This document shows positions 33,794 through 42,331 of a stretch of DNA of 64,000 bases, one piece after another. Origin of the DNA: Candidatus Binatia bacterium (GTDB lineage: Bacteria; Desulfobacterota; Binatia; HRBIN30); contig JAKLJW010000017.1 of assembly GCA_023150935.1 (NCBI GenBank), forward strand, positions 1 through 64,000, in the 5' to 3' direction. A program made the translations under genes and the position numbers. A model generated the notes under the pieces. The model had not been told where the DNA came from. It made no database searches and saw nothing but the letters and a program-made list of their open reading frames with translations. Positions within the stretch are counted from its first letter, which is position 1; every line of letters begins with the position of its first letter.

Positions 33794-34050
33794 CCGTGTA
33801 TCGCGTCCTGCTTGAGCGCGGCGCGGAAAAGGAACTCGCCCGACTTCCGTCCGAGACTCACGACCACATCGTCGCGGCGATCCAGGCGCTGGCATCCAAC
33901 CCACGCCCGCCGGGCTGTCGCAAATTGGCGGGCAGCAAACACGACTATCGCATCCGCGCCGGCGACTAACGTGTGGTCCACGAGATCGCCGACGAGATTC
34001 GCGTCGTGCGCGTCAACCGAGTGCGCCATCGGCGCGAGGTCTATCGCTGA
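33790..34050 (+). pseudogene. RelE/ParE-family toxin with an internal nonsense codon
   Basis: Reading from the overlapping GTG gives an 86-codon RelE-like frame: VYRVLLERGAEKELARLP, NPRPPGCRKLAGSKHDYRIRAGD, then VVHEIADEIRVVRVNRVRHRREVYR and a stop at 34048. Codon 60 (33967-33969) is TAA exactly where the family motif GDYRVVYEI has Tyr, a single TAC-to-TAA change. Both halves remain in the same frame and well conserved, so the change is recent or a sequencing error. The 59-residue product would lack the last strands and catalytic Arg/Tyr. Confidence 0.8.
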
Positions 34051-34054
34051 GGCT

Positions 34055-34355
34055 TCAGCTGTCGAACTGCATCACCACCAGCACCTGGCCGCCGTCTACC
34101 GTGTCGCCGGCGGCGACTCGGACCTCGGCAACGGAGCCGGCCGCCTCGGCATTGAGACGGGTCTCGATCTTCATCGCTTCCAGGATCACTAGGCCGTCGC
34201 CGGCTTCGACGCGATCGCCGGCGTTGACGAGGACGTGGAGGATCTTCCCCGGCATCGGTGCCACGACTTCGGGTGCCGCGAAGCTGCCGACGGCGTGCGT
34301 CGTGTGCGACGGGGATTCGGGAACGAAGGAGTACACGCCGCCGTCGATGCTGTAT
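34055..34355 (-). pseudogene. Biotinyl-domain remnant of an acyl-CoA carboxylase alpha subunit
   Basis: About 100 codons read YSIDGGVYSFVPE then APMPGKILHVLVNAGDRV and ILEAMKIET, where the Lys of EAMK is the biotinylation site, ending VVMQFDS. This is the C-terminal biotin carboxyl carrier domain of propionyl/methylcrotonyl-CoA carboxylase type alpha subunits. Carboxylase and ATP-grasp domains are absent: homology stops exactly at the edge of the 98-bp repeat (34356). A start inside the repeat could still express it as a small carrier protein. Confidence 0.65.
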
Positions 34356-34453
34356 ACGGGCTGTGGAGGGGCGATCGTAAAGACGAGGGGGATGGCGGGC
34401 AACGTCCGAGAATCGATCTTATGTCGAATACGGCGTTTATACCGGCTATCCGC
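34356..34453. repeat. 98-bp inverted repeat, right copy
   Basis: Partner of 32093-32190 in opposite orientation. It abuts the cut end of the biotinyl-domain gene, so it marks a rearrangement breakpoint. Confidence 0.9.
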
Positions 34454-34778
34454 TCGCCGCGCCACCAAGCGCACCGCCAACGGCCTCGAGAAACGTCCGG
34501 CGGTTCGTGTGTGGTGCGGCAGTCATCGTGCCCCCTTTGACAGGTCGGTCGCTGCGGCACCGTTGCCGACAGTGGAGACCCAGTCAAGCGGGGCCGACAG
34601 GATCTGCATTGCCGCGAGGTGCAGCAAGGCCGACCTGCAAGTCTACGCAACCTTCCGTCGCGGCCCGGTGCGGGCCCTTCGACCGGGCCTAGCGCGGGCC
34701 GCCGCCCGCAACCAAAGAATGCCTGACAGAATCCGTCACCCTGGCGAAAGCCGGGAGCCCGGGACCAGTGATCGCCGA
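34454..34778. other. Gap without a supported gene; short repeat traces
   Basis: It has a CCCTTCGACCGGGCCTAGCG fragment resembling the ends of the dispersed repeats, and GGCGAAAGCCGGGAGC near 34743-34758, a motif that recurs at 54048-54062. No coding frame is convincing. Confidence 0.5.
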
Positions 34779-35696
34779 TCACTTGCGACCGGTCTGCAAC
34801 ATCTCCCATTCCCGGCCGGGATGTTTCACCCGGAAAGATTCCAGGCATCCGCGGTCCTGCATGGTAACGTAGGCAGTGCGACCGTCCGGACCGCCGAACG
34901 CGATGTTCGACGGCACTTTGCCGGTCAGCTCAATATCACGCAGCACTTCTCCCGTCCGGGACACCATGGCTACCGTCCCCTTGCCGGGTCGGGTGATGTA
35001 GAGATTTCCCCGGTTGTCGCAACGCATGCCGTCCACGTAGAAATCGGGAAACTGCAGCAGCAGGCGCTTGTTGCCAATATTTCCCTCGGGCGACAGGTCG
35101 TAAGCCCAGACGTTGCGCTGCACACTTTCGTTCACGTAAAGCGTCCGTTCATCCGGGCTGATCTCGATGCCATTGGTGGTGCCCATGTCGGCTTCCAGCA
35201 GCTCGACATCACCGGTCGTGTCAATGCGCCAGAGCTGGCCGGTAGAGGCCTGCCAGTTCGGATCACTGGCGTAGAGCATGTCATCGCTGCGGATGGCCAG
35301 GTCGTTGGGTTGATTCATGGCCGGTTCGTGGGCGTAGGTTGAGACGTCCTTGGTGTCGATGGCGACTCGCAGAACGTTGTGCCCGAGCACGTCGGCAACC
35401 ATCAGGTCACCCCGACTGTTCAGGCGGATACCGTTTCCGGCACTGCCGCTCGGCAACCTGACGAACAGGCTGCTTTCCCTACTCGGCGTTACGATGCCGA
35501 TCGTGCCCCATCTCGCGAAATTGACTGCGTAAACGTTGCCGGCGGCATCCGTCGCCGGCCCCTCGATGAGGGAGGTGAATGACCCCGGCGGCGTGAAATC
35601 AGTGCTTTGGAAAAGCGGTTCTTGTCTTTGTTCCGCATCCCCGCAAGCAAAAAGGAACGCCAGGATAGCCAGGAGGACGACACGCGGCAGTGTCAT
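34779..35696 (-). CDS. SMP-30/gluconolactonase-like beta-propeller lipoprotein
   Basis: A 305-residue protein with a lipoprotein signal (MTLPRVVLLAILAFLFACG; Cys near residue 18) and an SMP-30/gluconolaconase/LRE six-bladed propeller. Typical segments are EGPATDAAGNVYAVN, NGIRLNSRGDLMVAD, QPNDLAIRSDDMLYASDPNW, GTTNGIEISPDERTLYVNES, DGMRCDNRGNLYITRPG and PSNIAFGGPDGRTAYVTM. Glu, Asn and Asp ligands for the divalent metal are present in these blocks. It is likely an envelope-anchored lactonase-like enzyme; the substrate is unknown. Confidence 0.88.
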   Translation of the reverse strand: MTLPRVVLLAILAFLFACGDAEQRQEPLFQSTDFTPPGSFTSLIEGPATDAAGNVYAVNFARWGTIGIVTPSRESSLFVRLPSGSAGNGIRLNSRGDLMVADVLGHNVLRVAIDTKDVSTYAHEPAMNQPNDLAIRSDDMLYASDPNWQASTGQLWRIDTTGDVELLEADMGTTNGIEISPDERTLYVNESVQRNVWAYDLSPEGNIGNKRLLLQFPDFYVDGMRCDNRGNLYITRPGKGTVAMVSRTGEVLRDIELTGKVPSNIAFGGPDGRTAYVTMQDRGCLESFRVKHPGREWEMLQTGRK

Positions 35697-36268
35697 CGGT
35701 CGTGTGCGACTCCACCGGGGAGCACCTCCAGCCGAGTGCCGGCTGGCGTGGGTCGTTTCAGCGGGTTGACGATATCGTGCGAAGCGGTTCATCGGCCTCC
35801 CCTCCGTTCTGCGAGCGCGGCGGAGTCCAGTGCCAATGGCGAACCTTTCGGAATGCAGATTCGAGAAGGGCGCTGGCGCTCGGGCGGGTAACCTGCCCGG
35901 TGGGGTGGAGCAGCGGACCCTGTCGGCCCGAAACGTGCCGATCCATGATACCCCCCTTCCCGAGGGTGATCTCACCCTGATCGCGTGCAAACGCTAAGCC
36001 GGCGAGGAGACAGTCTCCAATGCTGGGAGTTGCCAGGGGGGCTGGTCGGCCCCTCCGAATCCCGCGAAGGGGTTTCACGCCGGTGATATCGTTCGCGCCT
36101 TTCCGCGGCGGCGCGGTCCTTCGGTCGCGTCACGTAACTACTGCCCTGTACAGTAGTGCTAAGTGTGCGTCATTGGGTTGATGGGACTCGGCGGAGCGGG
36201 CGCTTGCCCGCGTCAGGTCGTCCGGAATTTGGTGGAGGGAACGAATCGCGCGTGCTACAGCCGGCGGT
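35697..36268. other. Gap without a supported gene
   Basis: Upstream regions of two divergent genes. The one distinctive element is ACTACTG (36137-36143) and CAGTAGT (36151-36157), a perfect 7-bp inverted repeat with 7-bp spacing, about 110 bp before the Uma2 start. It could be an operator. Confidence 0.4.
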
Positions 36269-36838
36269 ATGGAACCCGCGCGGCACCGCGCTACGTACGA
36301 AGATGTACTCGCTCTGCCGGAACACCTCGTGGGCGAGATCGTCGACGGCGAGCTGTACGCCTCGCCGCGGCCCGCGTCGCCGCATGCGCTGGCCGCTTCC
36401 GGAATCGGCAGTGACGTGTTCGGCCGCTTCAACCGCCCGCCGAACGGCCCCGATGCGCCCGGCGGGTGGTGGATTCTGTACGAGCCGGAACTCCATCTCG
36501 GTCCCGACGTGATGGTTCCCGACGTCGCCGGCTGGCGCCGCGAGCGCATGCGGGCGATCCCGAACGTCGCCTACTTCGAGGTCGCGCCGGACTGGGTCTG
36601 CGAGGTGGTGTCCCCGAAGACCGCGATTCTCGACCGCCGCCGCAAGATGCCGATCTACGCCCGCGAAGGCGTGTCGCACCTGTGGATCGTCGACCCGCTC
36701 CTGAAGACGCTCGAGGTGTATCGCCACGAGAACGGGCGCTGGATCGTCGCCAGCACCCACGGCGGCGACGAACAAATCCGCGCTGAGCCCTTCGACGCCA
36801 TCGAGCTAGACATCGCGCGCTGGTGGTTGGAACCTTGA
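36269..36838 (+). CDS. Uma2-family (DUF820) putative endonuclease, second copy
   Basis: A 189-residue Uma2 protein. It shows EIVDGELYASPRP, VMVPDVAGWRRER, PDWVCEVVSPKTAILDRRRKMPIYAREGVSHLWIVDP, the family blocks with catalytic Asp, Glu and Lys-equivalent positions. It is diverged from the 14658 gene and not a recent duplicate. It has no toxin-antitoxin or restriction partner nearby. Confidence 0.85.
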   Translation: MEPARHRATYEDVLALPEHLVGEIVDGELYASPRPASPHALAASGIGSDVFGRFNRPPNGPDAPGGWWILYEPELHLGPDVMVPDVAGWRRERMRAIPNVAYFEVAPDWVCEVVSPKTAILDRRRKMPIYAREGVSHLWIVDPLLKTLEVYRHENGRWIVASTHGGDEQIRAEPFDAIELDIARWWLEP

Positions 36839-37219
36839 CGGGGCTTCGCACCCAACGGTGCCGGCGAGCGCCGTCCTCTCTTTCGAAAATTGGGGCAGGG
36901 ACGGGGCTGGGTTAGCGCAATGGCGGGCAGCCCTCGGGGTCAGCATCGGTATCGATCCGAGTCCCTCGATCCCGATAGCGATTGCGACCCCGACCCCGCA
37001 GGGCGGACCACATTTTCATCGCCTTCAGACGACCGCCAGGTCATGGGCAACAGCCGGAACAAGACACCCATGTTCATTGACCGCCGACGATTCGACCAGG
37101 TCGGACGGCAGCCACCCCGAGTAGAACGGCTTGCGGCTCGGGCACGGAGCGGATCGCAGTGCGGTGGGAAGCGCGGAGAGAAAGGCGGAATGGGGAGCTG
37201 GAGCGGTGGAAGCTGTCGC
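36839..37219. other. Gap with degenerate ATCG-type hexamer repeats
   Basis: About 36951-37005 is made of imperfect GATCCC/ATCGAT/GACCCC-like hexamers. The rest shows no gene I can support on either strand. Confidence 0.45.
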
Positions 37220-37591
37220 TCAGGCGCAGTTGCGAAACACGCGGGCAGCCCAGCGAGTGCCTTTGGCCTGGTCGCTGTCGGTGCGGGCGCAGTGGAGCTC
37301 GACGCTCGCAGCCGGCGGCTCGGCTCGGAATGCGTGATGCGTCACTTTCTCACTTTGTCGCTGTCGATAATCGCGCTGGCGCCGAGCCGGATTGCGCCGA
37401 CCTTCGAAAGTCCCCTGATAGACTCTGCCCGCCGCACGCATGCTCTCGCGCCGCGCCTCAAAGCGGCATGGTTCACGGCAATAGCGCTGCCCATGGTCGC
37501 AGCACTGGCAGAAACGCAGCTGCCGGTGGCAGCGGGCGCAACTGAAGACTCGATCCCTGGCCTCGACGATGGGAGCACCTCCAGCTCCCAA
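37220..37591 (-). CDS. Small Cys-rich putative zinc-binding protein, possibly degenerate
   Basis: The minus frame contains CARCHRQLRFCQCCDHGQRY and a further CREPC, then a basic helix (ARRESMRAAGRVYQ and RRNPARRQRDYRQRQSEKVTHH). I recognise this pattern as a recurrent small Cys-rich family often found near mobile DNA, but cannot name it. The start is unclear: only a TTG at 37591 is in frame. The tail after VTHH looks unrelated, so the 3' end may be damaged. Confidence 0.45.
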   Translation of the reverse strand: MGAGGAPIVEARDRVFSCARCHRQLRFCQCCDHGQRYCREPCRFEARRESMRAAGRVYQGTFEGRRNPARRQRDYRQRQSEKVTHHAFRAEPPAASVELHCARTDSDQAKGTRWAARVFRNCA

Positions 37592-37913
37592 AAGGCTGGC
37601 CAGCGCCCCCCAATTGCGTCATTGTCCCGCCGGGACAAAAACACATCCTGACGATAGATGGGCACTTCCCAGAAGGCTCGAGGCGGCCACCTCGGGCCTT
37701 CACCTCTTTCAGAGCCCGGCTTCCCGATCGTGTCCCACACCCACGCGAAAGCCACGCCGCCGCGATGCCCCGTGCGCCCCGTCCACCGCCGCCCAGAAGT
37801 ACAAGAAGAATTGCAATCAGATCCGCGAAGAAGATGGATCTCAAACCTGGCTCAACGCTGGCGACCGATTCTGGCTGCGCCTGATGCTCTTCACCAGATT
37901 CAGGCGCTTTCTC
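37592..37913. other. Gap without a supported gene
   Basis: Open frames exist on both strands, but none has domain-like sequence or a ribosome-binding site. It lies downstream of the ccm block. Confidence 0.4.
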
Positions 37914-38324
37914 TCAGCCGTCCACACCTGGTGTCAGGGACTCGCCGCAACTGCCGCAGTAGCGGGCGTCGCGCGCAGTACCCGTGCCGCACTGCGGACA
38001 GAACGCGACGGCCGTCGCGGCCGCCGCGCCCCCACCTTCCTCCGCGGTCCCCGTGTCCAGCGCGGCCAGTGCGGCCATGGCTTCCCGGGCGTACTTCTCG
38101 CGGACGATCTGGAAATCCACCTCGGTGAGCTTACCCATGCGGTAATCCAGCTCGGCGTCTTTGATCGCCGCGTAAGCTTCCACCTTGCGGGACTCGATCG
38201 CGCGGCGCGATTGGTCGCCACCCTCGCCCCCCGCAGCCGACTCGGCCAGACCAAAGAACGGTAGTGCCACGAAGGCAACGGCGGCAAGAACGAGAACCGC
38301 GCCGATCACGAGTGTCACGCCCAC
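37914..38324 (-). CDS. Small membrane protein with C-terminal zinc ribbon, end of ccm block
   Basis: A 136-residue protein: membrane helix at 1-22 (VGVTLVIGAVLVLAAVAFVALPFF), a charged helical middle containing DYRMGKLTEVDF, and a zinc ribbon CPQCGTG...RYCGSCGESL at the end. The GTG at 38324 has an AAGAGGAG ribosome-binding site 8 bases upstream. It is the last gene of the ccmE-ccmF-ccmH block, where a CcmI-like or zinc-ribbon protein is common. A role in cytochrome c maturation is inferred from position only. Confidence 0.75.
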   Translation of the reverse strand: MGVTLVIGAVLVLAAVAFVALPFFGLAESAAGGEGGDQSRRAIESRKVEAYAAIKDAELDYRMGKLTEVDFQIVREKYAREAMAALAALDTGTAEEGGGAAAATAVAFCPQCGTGTARDARYCGSCGESLTPGVDG

Positions 38325-38400
38325 CGAGGTTTCTCCTCTTGCCGGCGCCTGCGCGTCCCGTTCGCGGTTGGCCGCCGCAGCGACCGGGTCGGGGCGCAGG

Positions 38401-38895
38401 TCATCCTTCGAACCGCCGGAGTTCACGCTCCAGCACCTCTCGGTATGCACCATTGTCCCCGGGCGCCGGGGCTGCCGGCGGCGGCCCCTGTCCCCGACGG
38501 CTCCAGCGGACCGCCACGAGAACGACGATACCGCCGGCAAGTGCGAGCAGCACAAAGGGGGTCACCCAGGCGAGCAAGTTGAAACCCTGCGCGGTCGGCG
38601 AGGAGAGGATCTTTTCTCCGTATTTCTGTACGAAGTAGGCAAGAATCTTCGGCTTGTCGTGCCCGCTCGCCATCTGGGCACGGATCTCCTCTCGCAGCGG
38701 AAGAGCGGACGGGCAGTTCACGTGGTTGCAACTGTGAACGGTCAGCCCGCAGCCGCACTGGCAGGTCAGCGATTCCTCGATCTCCTGAAACGACGGCGTC
38801 GACCCGGCACGCCCGACGGCGGCCGCCGCGAGCAAGACCGCCACGAGGCCAATGCCCGCTCTGAGCCTATGCGTTGGTCGGGCCGAGCGTCTCAC
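38401..38895 (-). CDS. ccmH: Cytochrome c maturation protein CcmH (thiol reductase)
   Basis: A 164-residue protein: signal or membrane anchor, a CcmH domain with Cys-containing active site LTCQCGCGLTVHSCNH, then a C-terminal membrane helix (about 113-135). CcmH/NrfF reduces apocytochrome haem-binding thiols. The site here is CxCxC with additional Cys, rather than the usual LRCxxC. The GTG start overlaps the ccmF stop (GTGA). Confidence 0.85.
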   Translation of the reverse strand: MRRSARPTHRLRAGIGLVAVLLAAAAVGRAGSTPSFQEIEESLTCQCGCGLTVHSCNHVNCPSALPLREEIRAQMASGHDKPKILAYFVQKYGEKILSSPTAQGFNLLAWVTPFVLLALAGGIVVLVAVRWSRRGQGPPPAAPAPGDNGAYREVLERELRRFEG

Positions 38896-40886
38896 CGGAC
38901 CGTCGCTCCATCCGTGGCACCCGCCGGCGCCGTATGGGTGGCCGGCACCGCCACCCGGGCCGGCCAGATCGTAATGACCGTACCGAGCGCAGCGACGATG
39001 CCGCCCCACCAGAGAAAGCCGATCAATGGGTTGATGTACGCCAGGATCGTCGCGGTCCTCGTCGCCTGATCGTAACTGCCGAGCACCAGGTAAAGGTCCC
39101 CGCCGAGGGTCGATCGGAAGGCGACCTCGGTCGTCGGCTGCTCGGGCTTCTTGTAGAAGCGCTTCTCCGGGTGCAGCGTGTCGATGACGCGACCGTTGCG
39201 CAAGACCGCCACCGCGGCGGTCAGGTACGCAATATGCGGCGTGTCGCGCTCCTGCACGCCGTCGAAGCGCAGCGTGTAGTCTCCGATCGCGAGCGTCTGC
39301 CCCGGCGCGACGGCAACCTGCTGTTCCTGCCGGAAGGCGGCGGTACCCGTAATGGCCACGAAAATCATGACCACGCCGACATGAATGATATAGCCGCCGT
39401 AACGCCGCCGGTTCTTGGCTACCAGGCGCACGAGTGCCTGGCCGACGTGCTCGCCGACCATGGCTTGCCGGGCGCGCACGCCGCGCCAGAACTCCAGGAC
39501 GATGGTCGCCATGACGAACGCACAGAGCGAAAACGACAGCAGCGCGTAGAACTCGCGGACACCGCCCAACACCAGGGCGAGGCCTGCACCGAGCCCGATC
39601 AGTCCGGGCAACAGGAAGTTCCGCCGCAGGTTGCGCGCCGAGGCGCGCCGCCACGCGATCAGCGGTCCCACACCCATCAGGAACAGCAGCAGCAGGCCGA
39701 GCGGCGCGTTGACACGATTGAAGAACGGCGGGCCTACGGTGATCTTGACGCCGCGCACGGCTTCCGAGATCACCGGGAAAATCGTGCCCCAGAAGACCGC
39801 AAAGGCAATGCCGACCAGCACCAGGTTGTTGAGCAGGAAAGCCGCTTCGCGCGACAGAATCGAATCCAGCGTGTTCTCGCTTCGCAGCAGCGGCAAGCGC
39901 CACAGCAGCAGCGCAACCGAAACCGCGAGGGTGGCCAGGAGAAAACCGATGAAGAAGGGCCCCAGGCCGGATTGCGTGAAGGAATGCACGGACGAAATCA
40001 CACCGCTGCGCGTCAGGAACGTTCCGAAGATGGTCAAAGCGAAGGTGAGGATCACCAGCACCATGTTCCACACCTTCAGCATGTTCTTCTTTTCCTGAAT
40101 CATCACCGAGTGCAGAAACGCCGTGCATGTCAGCCACGGCATGAAAGCGGCGTTCTCGACCGGGTCCCACGCCCAGTAGCCGCCCCAGCCGAGCACCGTA
40201 TACGCCCACTCGGCGCCGAACAGGTTGCCCAGACTCAGGAAGAACCAGGCCAGCAGCGTCCAGCGTCGCGTCGTGCGGATCCACACATCGTCGAGGCGTC
40301 CGGTGATCAGCGCGGCCATGGCAAAGGCAAAGGGGATCGCACAGCCCACATAGCCGATGTACAGCGCCGGCGGGTGGATCATCATCCAGTAGTTCTGCAG
40401 CAGGGGGTTGAGGTCGCGTCCTTCGGGCGGCACGAAGGCAAGGCGCTGAAACGGCGGCGTGACGAAGACGAGCATCGACAAGAAGAAGAGGCTAACCACC
40501 ATCAGCACGGCGACCACGGACGGCATCAGGGCGCGATTGCTCTGCCGGTTCTGCAGCACGACCACGGTGGACATCGACGTCAGCACGAGCAGCCAGAACA
40601 GCAGCGAGCCCGCCTGCCCACCCCAAAGGGCGGCGACGGTGTACGCCAGCGGCAGGGTTGTACTCGAGTAATGCGCTACATACTCGATGGCGAAGTCATG
40701 AGCGGCAAGCGCGTGCAGCAAGGCGCCAACAGCAATGAGAATGAAGCCCCAGACCCCGATGGCAGCGTGTTCGGCGCTGGCCACGAACTCGCGCTGGCGC
40801 CACGCCTCGCCGGCGAGCGCCATGACGATGGCGTAAGCCGACAGAACCCACGCCGCGATCAGCGCAAACGCACCCAGCTCAGCCAT
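38892..40886 (-). CDS. ccmF: Cytochrome c haem lyase subunit CcmF
   Basis: A 664-residue, about 15-helix membrane protein with the haem-handling WWD motif WGGYWAWDPVENAAFMPW and conserved His residues in MMIHPPALYIGYVG. It transfers haem from CcmE to apocytochrome. The ATG at 40886 has a GGAG upstream. It lies between ccmE (11 bp upstream) and ccmH (overlapping). Confidence 0.93.
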   Translation of the reverse strand: MAELGAFALIAAWVLSAYAIVMALAGEAWRQREFVASAEHAAIGVWGFILIAVGALLHALAAHDFAIEYVAHYSSTTLPLAYTVAALWGGQAGSLLFWLLVLTSMSTVVVLQNRQSNRALMPSVVAVLMVVSLFFLSMLVFVTPPFQRLAFVPPEGRDLNPLLQNYWMMIHPPALYIGYVGCAIPFAFAMAALITGRLDDVWIRTTRRWTLLAWFFLSLGNLFGAEWAYTVLGWGGYWAWDPVENAAFMPWLTCTAFLHSVMIQEKKNMLKVWNMVLVILTFALTIFGTFLTRSGVISSVHSFTQSGLGPFFIGFLLATLAVSVALLLWRLPLLRSENTLDSILSREAAFLLNNLVLVGIAFAVFWGTIFPVISEAVRGVKITVGPPFFNRVNAPLGLLLLFLMGVGPLIAWRRASARNLRRNFLLPGLIGLGAGLALVLGGVREFYALLSFSLCAFVMATIVLEFWRGVRARQAMVGEHVGQALVRLVAKNRRRYGGYIIHVGVVMIFVAITGTAAFRQEQQVAVAPGQTLAIGDYTLRFDGVQERDTPHIAYLTAAVAVLRNGRVIDTLHPEKRFYKKPEQPTTEVAFRSTLGGDLYLVLGSYDQATRTATILAYINPLIGFLWWGGIVAALGTVITIWPARVAVPATHTAPAGATDGATVR

Positions 40887-40897
40887 CGCTCCTCCGC

Positions 40898-41326
40898 TCA
40901 GCGCCCGGACGCCGGCTCCGCTTCGTACTTCGACGGGCAAGAGGTCATGACCGTTTGCGCCATCAGCGTGCCGTCGCGATACGTGCCCTCCACGATGACG
41001 TCACTGCCCCCGTCATCCCTGAACATGTCGGGTGTGACCCCGACAAAGAAAACCGGGACGCTGTCGGTCGGCTGCGCTTCGCCCTTGAAGTCCCCGAGGC
41101 GGAAGCGCAGCTCCTCGCCGCGCGGTGTCATGCGTCGCTCGACGCTGCCGTGTTGCACTCGTCCCGCGACGCGCACGCCCTCGTCCGCAAGGGCCGCACG
41201 TCTGGCCAGAAACTCGTCGATCGTGAGGTAGTACACGGAGGTCTGCTGGACGCCGGTGTACATAAGGTAAGCGACCGCACCCACCAGCAGCGCGGCGCCG
41301 ATGCCGAACTTAAGTCGTTGATTCAT
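40898..41326 (-). CDS. ccmE: Haem chaperone CcmE, Cys-type variant
   Basis: A 142-residue protein: N-terminal membrane helix (about 8-27) and an OB-fold domain (GVRVAGRVQHGSV, VPVFFVGVTPDMFRDDG, VIVEGTYRDG). The C-terminal haem-binding motif reads CPSKY: Cys replaces the usual covalent His of HxxxY. This CxxxY variant is known from archaea and some Deltaproteobacteria. Start at the ATG 41326 gives the typical membrane-anchor start MNQRLKFG. Confidence 0.9.
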   Translation of the reverse strand: MNQRLKFGIGAALLVGAVAYLMYTGVQQTSVYYLTIDEFLARRAALADEGVRVAGRVQHGSVERRMTPRGEELRFRLGDFKGEAQPTDSVPVFFVGVTPDMFRDDGGSDVIVEGTYRDGTLMAQTVMTSCPSKYEAEPASGR

Positions 41327-41519
41327 GGGGGTTCTACACGCTCCAATTTTCACTAAAGAATTCGTCCGGGGGTTGCAAGCAAGGGGGAGTGCGTTGGCGG
41401 CGCCCGGCTTGCACTGGCCCGGCGCCGTTGCTATGCGGGCGGTCCCGCGTGGCTGTACGACGGCCGCGCGAGATCGCGGAAGGCCACCCTACCGGCTGGG
41501 TTGGCGGGGAGGAGTCACG

Positions 41520-42278
41520 ATGAGCAAGCGCATCCGGCGCTTACTCGGCGTGTGCGGGAGCCGACTCCGCGGGGCCGCCTCGGGCTCCGTGGCCGGTGCG
41601 GTTGTCGCCGCCGTGGTACTCACGCAACCGACGGTCGCCACCGCGCGCCAGCAGTCCCGCCGCCCCCCCGCACCGAAAGCGCGGCTCGCACCGGCGGCGG
41701 ATACCGGCATACCCCAACGAACTAAAGCGGCGGCCACCGAAGACGACGCCTGGAGTCGCGTGCTCGTCGATCCGCCCAGTGTGGCGGCGTGGGATGCGGC
41801 CGCAGAGCGCGATACGCGTCTGGCCGCCTGGTCGACCGCCGCGACCAGTCGGTCTTTCCGTCTGCCCGCACGCCGCTCGACCCACTACAGCCTTGCGATC
41901 TCCGACGGCGAGACAGCGCCGCTGCTGCACTTCGCCGTGAGCCTGCTCGGACGGCCTTACCGTTTCGGCTCGGACGAGGGGGAGTTCGACTGCTCGGGAT
42001 TCGTCCGTCATGTGTTCGGCGAGTTTGGCGTCGAACTGCCGCATTCGTCGCGGGCCCAGTTCACGCTCGGCGACACGGTGGCCCGCTACGAACTCGCGCC
42101 CGGCGATCTGGTGTTCTTTCGCAGCGCCCGAGGTCGCCGCGTGAACCACGTCGGCATTTACGTGGGCGGAGACCAGTTCGTCCACGCCGCTCGGCACGAG
42201 GGGCGGGTCATGGTCAGCTCGCTGACCGAGACGTACTACGACCGCACCTTCGTTGGCGCGCGGCGCATCGATCTGTAA
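41520..42278 (+). CDS. NlpC/P60-family cell-wall peptidase
   Basis: A 252-residue secreted protein with a signal peptide and Ala/Thr-rich linker, then a C-terminal NlpC/P60 domain. The catalytic Cys is in DCSGFVRHVF, the His in NHVGIYVG and the third residue in QFVHAARHEG. It would cleave peptidoglycan stem peptides. A GGAGGAG ribosome-binding site precedes the ATG at 41520. It is encoded on the opposite strand inside the ccm region, separating ccmABCD-lpxA from ccmEFH. Confidence 0.9.
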   Translation: MSKRIRRLLGVCGSRLRGAASGSVAGAVVAAVVLTQPTVATARQQSRRPPAPKARLAPAADTGIPQRTKAAATEDDAWSRVLVDPPSVAAWDAAAERDTRLAAWSTAATSRSFRLPARRSTHYSLAISDGETAPLLHFAVSLLGRPYRFGSDEGEFDCSGFVRHVFGEFGVELPHSSRAQFTLGDTVARYELAPGDLVFFRSARGRRVNHVGIYVGGDQFVHAARHEGRVMVSSLTETYYDRTFVGARRIDL

Positions 42279-42331
42279 TCGCAACGCCTTTCCGTTCGCC
42301 GCTCGCGGTCGGTGGTCAGGCTACCCGGCTT

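Noticed and set aside
36137..36157. LexA-type operator at the ACTACTG/CAGTAGT repeat
   Set aside because: Spacing and sequence do not fit the known LexA boxes I compared. Kept only as an unassigned inverted repeat.
37569..38264. 231-codon plus-strand open frame near the zinc-ribbon gene
   Set aside because: Antisense to the zinc-ribbon membrane protein, low complexity, no ribosome-binding site.
38874..41231. 785-codon plus-strand open frame in the ccm region
   Set aside because: Antisense shadow of ccmF/ccmE, Arg/Gln/His-rich without domains.
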